Made by a program: the position numbers and the translations under genes. A model generated the notes under the pieces. That model made no database searches, was not told the origin of the DNA, and saw only the letters and a list, made by a program, of their open reading frames with translations. A stretch of 64,000 nucleotides of DNA from Candidatus Saccharimonadota bacterium (GTDB taxonomy: Bacteria; Patescibacteriota; Saccharimonadia; Saccharimonadales; Saccharimonadaceae), in assembly GCA_017510925.1 (NCBI GenBank), contig JAFWLT010000008.1, positions 1-64,000 of the forward strand. The letters run 5' to 3'. Below, piece after piece: positions 25,526 through 34,795 of this stretch; position 1 is the stretch's first letter, and every line of letters starts with the position of its first letter.

Positions 25526-26265
25526 TACTTAGCCTCCTTTTTAGAAGCAGCTTTTTTGGCTGGAGCCTTCTTAGCAGCTGGTTTTTTAGCAGCTGGTTTC
25601 TTTGCTGGAGCAGCTTTTTCTGCTTTAGCTGGCTTTTCTGCCTTAGAATCAGCAGCACCTTCAGCTCTTACCCAATCTTTGCGTGGAACCTGAGCCTTGA
25701 GGCCTTCCATTACTGCGTAAGCAATGTTTACCTTGTTGGTAGAGCCAAGGGATTTAGAAATCAAGTTCTTTACCCCAGTAAGACCCATAATGGAACGTAC
25801 GGTACCACCAGCGATAATACCAGTACCAGGAGCAGCTGGCTTCATCAAAACGTCTGCGCCAGTTACCTTAGTACGGGTTTCGTGGCAAATAGTTTCGCCG
25901 TCCATATTAAAGGTAATCATACTCTTTTTAGCTTTGGAAGTAGCTTTGTTTACAGCAGTAGTAACATCGTTACCTTTAGCTACACCAATACCAACCTTAT
26001 TCTTGTGGTTACCAATTGCAACAAGAGCTTTGAATCTCATTCTGCGACCACCGGCCACGGTACGAGATACGCGATCGATTGCAATGGTAATTTCATCAAA
26101 TTCTTTTGGCCCAGTCTCAGCTTTTACTCTATCACGGCGACCTCTGCGATCCATTTTCTTGCCAGTAATATCTCTGGCTTGCTTGGTTGCAGCAACCTTG
26201 TCGTCCATCTTAAGAGTACCGGACTTGTTAATTACTCTTGGGGCCTTATTTGCATCTTCTGCCAT
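25525..26265 (-). CDS. rpsE: 30S ribosomal protein S5 with basic C-terminal tail
   Basis: 246 residues; typical S5 has about 165. The dsRNA-binding-like N-domain (FDEITIAIDRVSRTVAGGRRMRF) and the GTGIIAGGTVRSIMGLTGVKNLISKSLGS region are clear. An N-terminal extension of about 45 residues and a C-terminal Lys/Ala/Pro tail of about 35 residues are extra. S5 shapes mRNA entry and decoding accuracy. It sits between rplR (1 nt away) and rplO. Confidence 0.96.
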   Translation of the reverse strand: MAEDANKAPRVINKSGTLKMDDKVAATKQARDITGKKMDRRGRRDRVKAETGPKEFDEITIAIDRVSRTVAGGRRMRFKALVAIGNHKNKVGIGVAKGNDVTTAVNKATSKAKKSMITFNMDGETICHETRTKVTGADVLMKPAAPGTGIIAGGTVRSIMGLTGVKNLISKSLGSTNKVNIAYAVMEGLKAQVPRKDWVRAEGAADSKAEKPAKAEKAAPAKKPAAKKPAAKKAPAKKAASKKEAK

Positions 26266-26266
26266 T

Positions 26267-26596
26267 TTAGAACTCCAATCCTTCCTTGCGAGCAGCTTCA
26301 GCTAAAGCATTCATTCTGCCTGCGTATAATTTTGCGCCTCTGTCAAATACCACCTTAGAAACTTTAGCAGCTTTAGCCTTTTTGGCAATTTCTTCGCCAA
26401 TTTTAGCAGCTTTTTCAGTCTTGGTGCCAGTCATTTTAGCACCTTTAGTGGTAGCATAAGCTAGAGTAACTTTCTTATCGTCATCAATCACTTGCGCTTC
26501 TATATGCAAATTAGAAAAATGCACAGTGAGTCTTGGTCTGTCAGCTGTACCGTGGATTTTAGCACGAGTACGAGCTTTTTTCATCTTAATGTCCAT
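26267..26596 (-). CDS. rplR: 50S ribosomal protein L18
   Basis: 109 residues. The start KKARTRAKIHGTADRPRLTVHFSN and the end KVVFDRGAKLYAGRMNALAEAARKEGLEF are the L18 signatures for 5S rRNA binding (FDRxGxxYHGRVxALADAAREGGL in others). It overlaps rplF by 1 nt and precedes rpsE by 1 nt, the usual L6-L18-S5 order. Confidence 0.96.
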   Translation of the reverse strand: MDIKMKKARTRAKIHGTADRPRLTVHFSNLHIEAQVIDDDKKVTLAYATTKGAKMTGTKTEKAAKIGEEIAKKAKAAKVSKVVFDRGAKLYAGRMNALAEAARKEGLEF

Positions 26597-27132
26597 TATT
26601 TCTTACCTGCCTTTCCAGCCTTGCGAATGATTACTTCATCCACGTACTTTATACCTTTACCCTTGTATGGTTCTGGCTTCTTAAGTGAACGGATTTCAGC
26701 AGCAACCTGGCCAACTTTTTGCTTATCGATCCCAGAAACTGTGATCTCCATTTTGTTGGTTGCGAGTTGTACGCCTTCTGGAGCTTTATATTTCACTGGA
26801 TGTGAAAAGCCAAGTGCCATTTCGATTTCTTGGCCACCACCAGAAAGACGAAAACCTACGCCGTTTATTTCTAGTTTTTTCTCGTAGCCTTTGGTTACCC
26901 CAATTACGGCATTGTTAATTAATGCTCTTTGGAGACCGTGAAAAGCTCGAGATTTTGGCTCGTCATCCTTACGGGTAACGATAACCTGAGTACCTTCTAC
27001 CTTGGTAGTGGTATTCTCTTGAACCGGAACGATGAGTTGACCCTTTGGGCCAGCGACAGTAATCTCTTTGTCGCCGACCGTGATTGTCACTCCCGCCGGA
27101 ATTTCGATGGGTTGTTTTCCGATACGACTCAT
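26596..27132 (-). CDS. rplF: 50S ribosomal protein L6
   Basis: 178 residues, two repeated L6 domains, MSRIGKQPIEIPAGV at the start and PEPYKGKGIKYVDEVIIRKAGKAGKK at the end. L6 lies near the sarcin-ricin loop. Normally it follows S8; here S8 (43087) is 16 kb away and L6 follows rpoC. Its own TATAAT lies within the 45-nt gap after rpoC, about 30 nt before the ATG, and an AAGGAAAG site lies 2-3 nt before it. Confidence 0.97.
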   Translation of the reverse strand: MSRIGKQPIEIPAGVTITVGDKEITVAGPKGQLIVPVQENTTTKVEGTQVIVTRKDDEPKSRAFHGLQRALINNAVIGVTKGYEKKLEINGVGFRLSGGGQEIEMALGFSHPVKYKAPEGVQLATNKMEITVSGIDKQKVGQVAAEIRSLKKPEPYKGKGIKYVDEVIIRKAGKAGKK

Positions 27133-27177
27133 ATCTTTCCTTATTTTAATATTGTTAACTTTATTATATCACACTTT

Positions 27178-30100
27178 TTAGAGATTTTCAAGATCTTCCT
27201 CTGTAGGGACCTTGGAATCTGGGGTTTCGAAATCTTCGATTGGTGCCACCCCTGTACCTACAGGGATCTTGCGACCAATGATTACGTTCTCTTTGAGGCC
27301 TCTGAGGTGATCTACGCTACCTCTGATAGCTGCGCCGATAAGTACACGGGTAGTATCCTGGAAGGATGCAGCAGATAGGAACGAATCAGAGTAGATAGAA
27401 ACTTTGGTAATACCAAGAAGTTTGTTTGTAAAGGTTGCTGGGGTTTTACCGTCTTTTTCTAGCTCTGCGTTCTCAGAAATAGCATCAGCCTTAGAAACAA
27501 TCTCACCAGACACGAATCTAGAATCACCTGGATCTTTGATTTCTACCTTGGAGAACATTTGGCGAACCAAGATTTCAAGGTGCTTTGGTGAAATTTCGTG
27601 GCCCTGTGCTGAGTACACGGAGAGAACATCGTTCATAATGTAACGTTCAGTGGCTTCGATACCCTTGTAGTTCATCAAATCTTGGAGATTTAGAGAACCA
27701 GTGGTAATTCTGTCACCTGCCTCTACGGTGTCGCCAGTCTTTACTACAAGCTCAGCATCACCAGGGATCTTCATTTCTACAGAGTCAGAAGATTCAGCTA
27801 CAAGAAGGATTGCGTCTTTTACAAGTTCTACAATGCCAGCCTTAGGAGCTTTAATTGCAGCACCTTCTTTATTCTTCTTTACGAGTGTAGCGCCAGCTTT
27901 TACAGATTCACCATCTTTTACGGCTGGTTTTCTGCCACCAAGTTCAATGCGGTCTACTGGACCAGCTTGAGCCTCAATCTTCACGATGTAGTGGTTCTTT
28001 TCATCTTGAACGGTTACTACACCATTGATAGGGGAAACATAGGCTTGACCCTTTGGAGAACGAGCCTCGAGAAGCTCTTCTACACGAGGAAGACCTCTTG
28101 CGATAGCACCAGAACCTGCCACACCAGAACCGTGTTTAGTATCAAGAGTAAGCTGCGTACCTGGCTCACCAAGAGATTGAGCAGCGATTACGCCTACTGG
28201 TTCATTAGCGGCTACGAGCTCACGAGTAGACATATCTACACCATAAGCCTTGCGTGGCACACCTTCTACTGCGGTAGTAGAGAGGATAGATTGAATCTTT
28301 ACGGATTGAATATTTTCATCTGCCTCAATTTGCTCTGCTGCATCTTTAGTGATAAGCTCATCTGCCTCTAGATAGCCTGGAACTGGCTCTGCAGTATAAC
28401 GACCAGCGATTCTAGCTGCAAATTCAATACCAGAAACTTCGCTTTCGTTTCTAAATACTTCGAAACCTGGGTCCTCAGCTTCTTCATCAGTGGTAAATAC
28501 GTCTTGAGACACATCTACGAGACGACGAGTAAGGTAACCAGAGTCTGCAGTACGGAGTGCCGTAGACACCTGACCCTGACGGGCACCACGAGTAGCGATA
28601 AATGATTCGAGTGTATTAAGACCCTTCTTATAAGAAGATTTAACAGGAAGCTCGATTTCGTTGTTGTTAATATCCACCATGATACCAATTTCTGCTGAAG
28701 CGAGCTTAATGTTGGAAATGTTACCACGAGCACCAGAGTTCACCATCACTGCGATATCGGTATCCATCTCAGCAAGTTTGGATGACAAGAAGTCAGAAAT
28801 CTTGCTGTCGATATCGCGCCAGTTAGCGATAGTAAGACGATAACGCTCATCTTCAGTAGTAAGACCATCATCAAAGTCTTGCTGAATCATAGCAGTCTTT
28901 GCATCACCTTCGGCGATGAAGTCTTCGATCTCATCGTAGGTTGGATAATCATCCTTAGCCGTAGAAATAGAAGCGATAGTTTCGTATTCAAAGGCAAGAT
29001 CCTTAAGAGCATCTGCAGTTTTTACAGTTACATCTGCACCGTAAAGATCAAAGATGTCTGCCATCACTTTAGAAAGGTGTTTCTTGGTTTGTACAGAGTT
29101 ATCATATGGATAATCCTTTGGCAAGATCTCGTTGAAGATCACGCGACCAAGAGTAGTATTTCTAGCTTCTTTCTTAGTAAATACACGAATTGGAGTCTGG
29201 AGAGCAATTATACCCTGATCATAGGCCATTTCGGCTTCATATACAGATGAGAAAGCTTTTGGTTTATCGGTATCTGTACCTGGTTTATCATAGGTAAGAT
29301 AGTAAGCGCCAAGCACCACATCCTGATAAATAGCGAGCACCGGAGAACCATCAGCAGGCTTGAGTAAGTTCTTTTCTGCTGTCATAAGTTCTTTAGCTTC
29401 TTTCTGAGCTGCGTCAGAAAGTGGTAGGTGAACTGCCATCTGGTCACCATCGTAGTCAGCGTTGAAGCCGGATGCTACGAGTGGATGAAGTTTGATAGCT
29501 TTACCATCGATAAGTCTTGGCTGGAAAGCCTGTACAGATAGACGGTGAAGTGATGGTGCACGGTTGAGGAGCACATACTTCCCTTCAATTACCTCGTCAA
29601 GAGCATCCCAAACTACGGTTTCTTTAGCTTCAATAAGTCTCGATGCTGCGCGAATATTGTTAGCGTGTTCGTGACTAATAAGCCAAGAAATTACGAATGG
29701 CTTAAATAGCTCAAGAGCCATTTGCTTTGGAAGACCGCATTCGTTAAGTTTTAGTTCTGGACCTACTACGATCACAGAACGACCAGAGTAGTCTACACGT
29801 TTACCAAGAAGGTTTTGACGGAAACGACCTTGCTTACCTTTGAGGAGGTCAGAAAGGGATTTGAGTTTTCTGCGTCCGTTAGTAGAGTTAGCACCACGAG
29901 AACCGTGAGCTGCAGAGTTATCGATAAGTGCATCTACAGCCTCTTGGAGCATACGCATTTCGTTTCTACAGATTACTTCTGGAGCGTTAAGATCAAGAAG
30001 CTTCTTGAGACGATTGTTACGGTTGATTACACGACGATAAAGGTCGTTGAGGTCTGATGTTGCAAAACGGCCACCAGGAAGTGCAATCATAGGACGTAGA

Positions 30101-31011
30101 TCTGGTGGAATTACTGGAACTACAGTAAGTACCAAATCTTCTGGTTTAATACCAGCAGCTTGCATACCTTCAAGAGTCTTGAGACGTTTTTGAATTTTCT
30201 TCTCTTTTTGGCCTTTTGCTTCTTCTGCTTCAGCGTGAAGATCAGCGATAAGTTTATCGAGATCGATTTCGTCAAGAAGTCTCTTGATAGCAGTAGCACC
30301 CATTTCTACGGTGATAAGATCTTCGTATTCTTCTGGAAGGTTACGATAATCTACCTCAGAAATTACGCCACCTTTCTTAAATGAGTCAAGCATATTTTTG
30401 CGAGCAGTATAGTCTTCTTCAAGTTCAGCAAGTTCTGCATCACGAGCCTTAACCAATTCTTCTACGTTGGCACCTTCAGCTTTTGCAGCTTCAGCACAAC
30501 GGATATTGATAGCTTCTCTTGCAGCTACAGTTTGCTGTTCTAGTTGCTCGAGAGCAGATTGTACTGCTTCATCTTTTGCATCTACAATAAGGTAAGTTGC
30601 AAAGTATACTACTTTCTCGATATTTTTTACGGTGATATCAAGAAGAAGTGAAAGTGCAGAAGGCACACCTCTCATAAACCAGATATGTGCAACTGGCGCA
30701 GCAAGTGCAATGTGACCCATACGTTCACGACGAGTGATAGACTTGGTAACCAAGTTGCCCTCTTTATCTACTGCTGCTTCACGGCTACGTACACCTTTAA
30801 GCTTAGAATCGTGTGGATTAATATCTTTGGTTGGACCAAAGATTCTTTCGCAGAAAAGACCATCACGTTCTGGCTTCTGAGTACGATAATTAATGGTTTC
30901 TGGCTTGGTTACTTCGCCATAGCTCCAATTCAAGATGTCGTCACGGCTAGCCACCGTAAGTCTAATCGAATCGAAGTCTGAAGCTGAAATGAAATTATCC
31001 ATCCACGCCAT
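27178..31011 (-). CDS. rpoC: RNA polymerase beta-prime subunit lacking both zinc-site cysteine sets
   Basis: About 1277 residues. The catalytic NADYDGDQMAVH loop with its three aspartates, the bridge-helix region and the trigger-loop region (ANEPVGVIAAQSLGEPGTQLTLDTKH) are all present. The N-terminal zinc ribbon of beta-prime (four cysteines just after GLFCERIFGPTKD) is replaced by INPHDSKLKGVRSREAAVDKEG. The second zinc site before YGVDMSTREL (normally C...CETRRGVCAKCYG) has no cysteine either. I chose the ATG at 31011, after an AGAGGAG site in the end of rpoB, rather than upstream in-frame starts. It follows rpoB without a gap. Confidence 0.97.
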   Translation of the reverse strand: MAWMDNFISASDFDSIRLTVASRDDILNWSYGEVTKPETINYRTQKPERDGLFCERIFGPTKDINPHDSKLKGVRSREAAVDKEGNLVTKSITRRERMGHIALAAPVAHIWFMRGVPSALSLLLDITVKNIEKVVYFATYLIVDAKDEAVQSALEQLEQQTVAAREAINIRCAEAAKAEGANVEELVKARDAELAELEEDYTARKNMLDSFKKGGVISEVDYRNLPEEYEDLITVEMGATAIKRLLDEIDLDKLIADLHAEAEEAKGQKEKKIQKRLKTLEGMQAAGIKPEDLVLTVVPVIPPDLRPMIALPGGRFATSDLNDLYRRVINRNNRLKKLLDLNAPEVICRNEMRMLQEAVDALIDNSAAHGSRGANSTNGRRKLKSLSDLLKGKQGRFRQNLLGKRVDYSGRSVIVVGPELKLNECGLPKQMALELFKPFVISWLISHEHANNIRAASRLIEAKETVVWDALDEVIEGKYVLLNRAPSLHRLSVQAFQPRLIDGKAIKLHPLVASGFNADYDGDQMAVHLPLSDAAQKEAKELMTAEKNLLKPADGSPVLAIYQDVVLGAYYLTYDKPGTDTDKPKAFSSVYEAEMAYDQGIIALQTPIRVFTKKEARNTTLGRVIFNEILPKDYPYDNSVQTKKHLSKVMADIFDLYGADVTVKTADALKDLAFEYETIASISTAKDDYPTYDEIEDFIAEGDAKTAMIQQDFDDGLTTEDERYRLTIANWRDIDSKISDFLSSKLAEMDTDIAVMVNSGARGNISNIKLASAEIGIMVDINNNEIELPVKSSYKKGLNTLESFIATRGARQGQVSTALRTADSGYLTRRLVDVSQDVFTTDEEAEDPGFEVFRNESEVSGIEFAARIAGRYTAEPVPGYLEADELITKDAAEQIEADENIQSVKIQSILSTTAVEGVPRKAYGVDMSTRELVAANEPVGVIAAQSLGEPGTQLTLDTKHGSGVAGSGAIARGLPRVEELLEARSPKGQAYVSPINGVVTVQDEKNHYIVKIEAQAGPVDRIELGGRKPAVKDGESVKAGATLVKKNKEGAAIKAPKAGIVELVKDAILLVAESSDSVEMKIPGDAELVVKTGDTVEAGDRITTGSLNLQDLMNYKGIEATERYIMNDVLSVYSAQGHEISPKHLEILVRQMFSKVEIKDPGDSRFVSGEIVSKADAISENAELEKDGKTPATFTNKLLGITKVSIYSDSFLSAASFQDTTRVLIGAAIRGSVDHLRGLKENVIIGRKIPVGTGVAPIEDFETPDSKVPTEEDLENL

Positions 31012-31012
31012 A

Positions 31013-34000
31013 TTAGAACTCCTCTCCGAGGTCGATAGTGCCATCATCTAGCTCATCAGCCTCTTTTATTTCGATACCTTCTTCGGCCATCATCGCTGCT
31101 GCTTCGTTTTCGTCGAGATCAAGCGTGACTGGCTCGGCATCTTTCTTATGTTGATCATAAATTGATTGATCGTCTTTAGACTTTTCAATTTCTCTAGAAG
31201 TCTTTTCAATCACGTCACCAGCGTCAGCTGATTCACCGTGATCAAGAAGATCTACTTTAAGGCCAAGGCCTTGAAGCTCTTTTACGAGCACGTTGAAGCC
31301 TTCTGGAAGCTTTGGACCTTCGATTGGTTCGTGCTTAATGATAGCCTCATATGCCTTTGCACGTCCGTAAACATCATCTGATTTGATGGTAAGCATTTCC
31401 TGGAGGGTAGTAGCAGCACCATAAGCTTCGAGTGCCCATACCTCCATTTCCCCAAATCTCTGACCACCATTCTGAGCTTTACCACCGAGTGGCTGTTGGG
31501 TAACCATAGTGTAAGGACCAGTAGAACGAGCGTGAATCTTGTCTTCTACCATGTGGTGAAGCTTGAGCATATGCATCACGCCTACAGAAGTTCTTTCATC
31601 AAATGGTTCACCGGTAAGACCATCAAAGAGCTGTACTTTACCATCTCTAGCAAAACCAGCCTTTTCGAGCTCATCGGAGATTACTTCATCCGGCACACCG
31701 TTAAATGGTGGGGTTGCAACCTTATAACCAAGGGCTCTTGCAGCCATACCAAGGTGAATTTCAAAGAGCTGGCCTAGGTTCATACGAGAAGGTACACCCA
31801 TTGGTGAAAGGATGATATCAATTGGAGTACCATCTTCCATGATTGGCATATCTTCTACTGGGAGAACTCTAGATACCACACCTTTATTACCGTGACGACC
31901 AGCGAGCTTATCACCTACGCCAATCTTACGCATCTCAGCTACGTAAATCTTGATTTGTTTGATCACGCCAGCTTTGAGTTCGTGACCTTGTTCACGACAA
32001 GTTTCAGCATCATAAACACGTACGTCTACAACTTTACCAACGGAAGAACCGTTCATACGTACAGATGTATCACGTACATCGTTGGCTTTTTCACCAAAGA
32101 TAGCGCGAAGAAGTCTTTCTTCGGAGCTTAGCTCTCTTTCACCCTTTGGAGTAATTTTGCCTACCAAGATGTCGCCATTCTTAACTTCGGAACCAATAGT
32201 GACGATACCATCTTCACCAAGGTGACGGAGAGAATGTTCAGATACGTTTGGAATATCACGAGTTACCTGTTCTGGACCAAGCTTAGTTTCACGAACTTCT
32301 ACATCAAAGTCCTTGATATTGATAGAAGTAAGCGCATCATCTTCTACTAGACGATTAGAAATTACGATTGCGTCGTCCATATTGTAACCACGCCATGGCA
32401 TAAATGCTACAAGAAGGTCACGACCAAGTGCTAATTCTTTATCATGAATAGAAGCCCCTTCAATAAGAGCATCACCCTTCTTTACTTTTTGGCCACGAGC
32501 AACTACAGTGCGTTGGTTATAACAACGATCGTCGTTGGTCTTTTCGAAGTGAGTAAGTTTATATTCGTGCTTACCACCTTTGTCATATTTAACTATTACG
32601 GATTCACCATCGGCTTTTTCTACTACACCGGTGCCTTCAGCCATAATAAGTTGTGAAGTGTTTTTAGCGACTTCACGCTCAATACCAGTACCAACGATAG
32701 GGTTATCGGTTCTAAGTAGTGGCACTGCCTGTTTCTGCATGGCGCAGGCCATGAGAGAACGGTCAACACGGTTTTTCTCTACAAATGGAATCAAGCTTGC
32801 AGATACACCAAGAATTTCCTTATGTGCGGCGTCCACGTGGGTAACTTTCTTGGCTTCTACCTGGGCTGGTTTGCCGTGAACACGAGCAGACACCCAGTCT
32901 TCTTTAAATTTACCGTTTTTATCTACTTTTACAGATGCATCAGCGATGATTTTGTCGTCTTCTGTGGCGGCGTCCATATAAACGACTTCATCGGTGATTT
33001 TACCATTTTTGACTACAAGATATGGAGCTTCAATGAAGCCATATTCATTGATTCTTGCGTAAGTCGCAAGGTTAAGCACGAGACCTACGTTACCACCTTC
33101 TGGAGTTTCTACAGTACAGATTCTACCGTAATGAGTTGGGTGAGCATCACGTACGTCAAAGCCTGCGCGCTCTCTTGTTAGACCACCAGGGCCCATAGAG
33201 CTTAGACGGCGTTTGTGTGCAAGCTCAGAAAATGGGTTTACTTCATCCATAAGCTGTGAAAGTTGTGAAGTTGAGAAAAATTCCTTCACGGCTGCGACAA
33301 CTGGACGTGGGTTGATAAGCTGAAGTGGTACTGCATCGTCTGGATTTGCCATTGACATTCTATCTAGAATATTGCGTTGCAAACGAAGCATACCAAGACG
33401 GAATTGTCTTTGTACAAGTTCGCCAACCAATTTTACTCTACGGTTTGAGAGAGAATCGATATCATCAGCTGGATCTTGAGTATTATTAAGACGAATAATC
33501 TCAGAAATAATAGCAACTACATCCTTCATTTGGAGAGTGCGATATTCTGGCTCGTTTGGAGTATCAAAACCGAGTCTTCTATTCATCTTGAAACGACCAA
33601 CTTTAGAGTAGTCATAACGCTTTGGATCAAAGAACATTCTGTCGATCATTGATTTTGCGTTTTCTACAGTGGCGAGATCGCCTGGGCGAATTCTACGATA
33701 AACCTCAAGAAGAGCCTCACCTTGTGTAGAGGTTGGGTCTTTTTCTAGGGTAGTTTCGATGAATTTCTTTTCGCCATCATCAACTTTAGCAAATGCTTTC
33801 TTGATTTCGCTTTCTTTCATACCAAGAGCACGAAGGAAAGTAGTTACAGGAATCTTACGACGGCGATCAATTTTTACGCTAATCATACCGTTTGCTGTGG
33901 TTTCAAATTCTAGCCAAGCACCACGACCAGGAATAATTTTTGCACCGTAAAGGTTTTTTACGCCAATATTTTCTGCAGTGAAAAATACACCAGCAGAACG

Positions 34001-34408
34001 AATAAGCTGGGATACAATCACACGCTCAGTACCGTTAATTACGAAGGTAGCTCTATCAGTCATACAAGGATAGTTACCAAAGTAAATTTCTTGTTTTTTC
34101 TTGGCTTTAGTTTTCTTGTTTTCAAGCTCCACAGTCACATAAAGTGGTTTTTCGTAAGTAGCAAGGTTGTACTTTGCTTGCTGCTCAGTCTCTTGTGGAT
34201 CTTTAAATTTATAATCTTTAAAACGGAGCGAGAATTTTTGGCCAGTATAATCGTCGATTGGATTAAGCTCGTCAAAAACCTCTTGCAGTCCGTTTTCTAC
34301 GAAGTCTTCCCAAGATTTTTTCTGGTGAATCACCATATCTGGGACTTCGACAGCTTTGTCCTCATCAGTAAAGAAGACACGCTCTGCCTGCTTTGGTTTT
34401 GTCGCCAT
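31013..34408 (-). CDS. rpoB: RNA polymerase beta subunit
   Basis: 1131 residues. Clear landmarks are the rifampicin region (QLSQLMDEVNPFSELAHKRR), ETPEGGNVGL, the GDKLAGRHGNKGVVS active-site region and the C-terminal GGKAQNGGQRFGEMEVWALEAYGA. The residues most often changed in rifampicin resistance (Asp, His, Ser equivalents) have the sensitive form. The upstream genes in most bacteria, L7/L12 and L10, are absent here. It has its own promoter and a structured 150-nt leader. An AGAGG site lies 3-4 nt before the ATG. Confidence 0.98.
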   Translation of the reverse strand: MATKPKQAERVFFTDEDKAVEVPDMVIHQKKSWEDFVENGLQEVFDELNPIDDYTGQKFSLRFKDYKFKDPQETEQQAKYNLATYEKPLYVTVELENKKTKAKKKQEIYFGNYPCMTDRATFVINGTERVIVSQLIRSAGVFFTAENIGVKNLYGAKIIPGRGAWLEFETTANGMISVKIDRRRKIPVTTFLRALGMKESEIKKAFAKVDDGEKKFIETTLEKDPTSTQGEALLEVYRRIRPGDLATVENAKSMIDRMFFDPKRYDYSKVGRFKMNRRLGFDTPNEPEYRTLQMKDVVAIISEIIRLNNTQDPADDIDSLSNRRVKLVGELVQRQFRLGMLRLQRNILDRMSMANPDDAVPLQLINPRPVVAAVKEFFSTSQLSQLMDEVNPFSELAHKRRLSSMGPGGLTRERAGFDVRDAHPTHYGRICTVETPEGGNVGLVLNLATYARINEYGFIEAPYLVVKNGKITDEVVYMDAATEDDKIIADASVKVDKNGKFKEDWVSARVHGKPAQVEAKKVTHVDAAHKEILGVSASLIPFVEKNRVDRSLMACAMQKQAVPLLRTDNPIVGTGIEREVAKNTSQLIMAEGTGVVEKADGESVIVKYDKGGKHEYKLTHFEKTNDDRCYNQRTVVARGQKVKKGDALIEGASIHDKELALGRDLLVAFMPWRGYNMDDAIVISNRLVEDDALTSINIKDFDVEVRETKLGPEQVTRDIPNVSEHSLRHLGEDGIVTIGSEVKNGDILVGKITPKGERELSSEERLLRAIFGEKANDVRDTSVRMNGSSVGKVVDVRVYDAETCREQGHELKAGVIKQIKIYVAEMRKIGVGDKLAGRHGNKGVVSRVLPVEDMPIMEDGTPIDIILSPMGVPSRMNLGQLFEIHLGMAARALGYKVATPPFNGVPDEVISDELEKAGFARDGKVQLFDGLTGEPFDERTSVGVMHMLKLHHMVEDKIHARSTGPYTMVTQQPLGGKAQNGGQRFGEMEVWALEAYGAATTLQEMLTIKSDDVYGRAKAYEAIIKHEPIEGPKLPEGFNVLVKELQGLGLKVDLLDHGESADAGDVIEKTSREIEKSKDDQSIYDQHKKDAEPVTLDLDENEAAAMMAEEGIEIKEADELDDGTIDLGEEF

Positions 34409-34560
34409 TTTACCTCTTTTATTTAGTATTAGTAGTATCTTTTTGAACCCACAACTTCCTCTAGTCGGGGCTACTTAGCGCCGAAGATTACTGTACTACC
34501 TCCCCCTGGGGATTCGCCGCGTCCCCTAAAGAATTCTGGGCAGCACACACTACTTCTTAG
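34409..34560 (-). promoter_or_regulatory. Structured 5' leader of rpoB-rpoC
   Basis: The RNA between the predicted start (about 34560) and the ATG is GC-rich compared with the surrounding gaps. It can form a GGGGA/UCCCC hairpin (34522-34526 with 34508-34512) and a closing stem GGUAGUA/UACUACU (34494-34500 with 34431-34437). Inside that are CUUC/GAAG (34483-34486 with 34455-34458) and a GGC/GCC hairpin. The CCCC of the first hairpin could instead pair with the following GGGGGA. Leaders of this kind often control RNA polymerase or ribosomal genes, but I cannot match it to a known family. Confidence 0.5.
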
Positions 34561-34565
34561 GAGCC

Positions 34566-34594
34566 ATTTTAGCACACTTTTTCCAAAAAATCAA
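34566..34594 (-). promoter_or_regulatory. Promoter of rpoB-rpoC
   Basis: TTGATT (34589-34594) and TAAAAT (34566-34571, context GTGCTAAAAT) with a 17-nt spacer on the minus strand. Confidence 0.8.
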
Positions 34595-34618
34595 TCAATA
34601 TTTTTATTAAAAAAGTAC

Positions 34619-34647
34619 TTGCATTTGTTAAAAAAGTACTATATAAT
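34619..34647 (+). promoter_or_regulatory. Plus-strand promoter with 13-bp direct repeat, divergent from rpoB
   Basis: TTGCAT (34619-34624) and TATAAT (34642-34647) with a 17-nt spacer. The sequence TTAAAAAAGTACT occurs twice, at 34607-34619 and 34628-34640, exactly 21 bp (two helical turns) apart. One copy abuts the -35 and the other lies in the spacer, so they could be an operator. Confidence 0.65.
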
Positions 34648-34653
34648 AATTCT

Positions 34654-34745
34654 TAAGCTAACTAACTGCGAGCTGGCTTGTAAAGAGGAATGTGTTGAGA
34701 GCTTATATATGTCTAAAAAGCGCCCTAATATTGGGTGTTTTTTGG
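34654..34745 (+). ncRNA. Candidate small RNA of about 90 nt between rpoB and rpsP
   Basis: A consensus plus-strand promoter (34619-34647) is followed about 75 nt later by a terminator: CGCCC (34721-34725) pairs with GGGTG (34733-34737), then six T. No ORF with a ribosome binding site lies in between. UAAGCU near the 5' end can pair with AGCUUA (about 34700), giving a long-range stem. It could also be a leaderless peptide gene, but the frames are short and featureless. Not matched to SRP RNA, 6S or tmRNA. Confidence 0.45.
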
Positions 34746-34765
34746 GCCTAAAAACGAGAACAAAA

Positions 34766-34791
34766 AATAGCCCCGTTAAAGCAGGGCTATT
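34766..34791 (-). terminator. Intrinsic terminator of rpsP
   Basis: AATAGCCC (34766-34773) pairs with GGGCTATT (34784-34791) around a 10-nt loop, followed on the minus strand by a T-run. It lies 5 nt after the rpsP stop. Confidence 0.88.
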
Positions 34792-34795
34792 TCTA

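Noticed and set aside
31013-34408. Rifampicin-resistant rpoB
   Set aside because: The Asp, His and Ser positions most often altered have the sensitive residues; other changes cannot be judged by eye.
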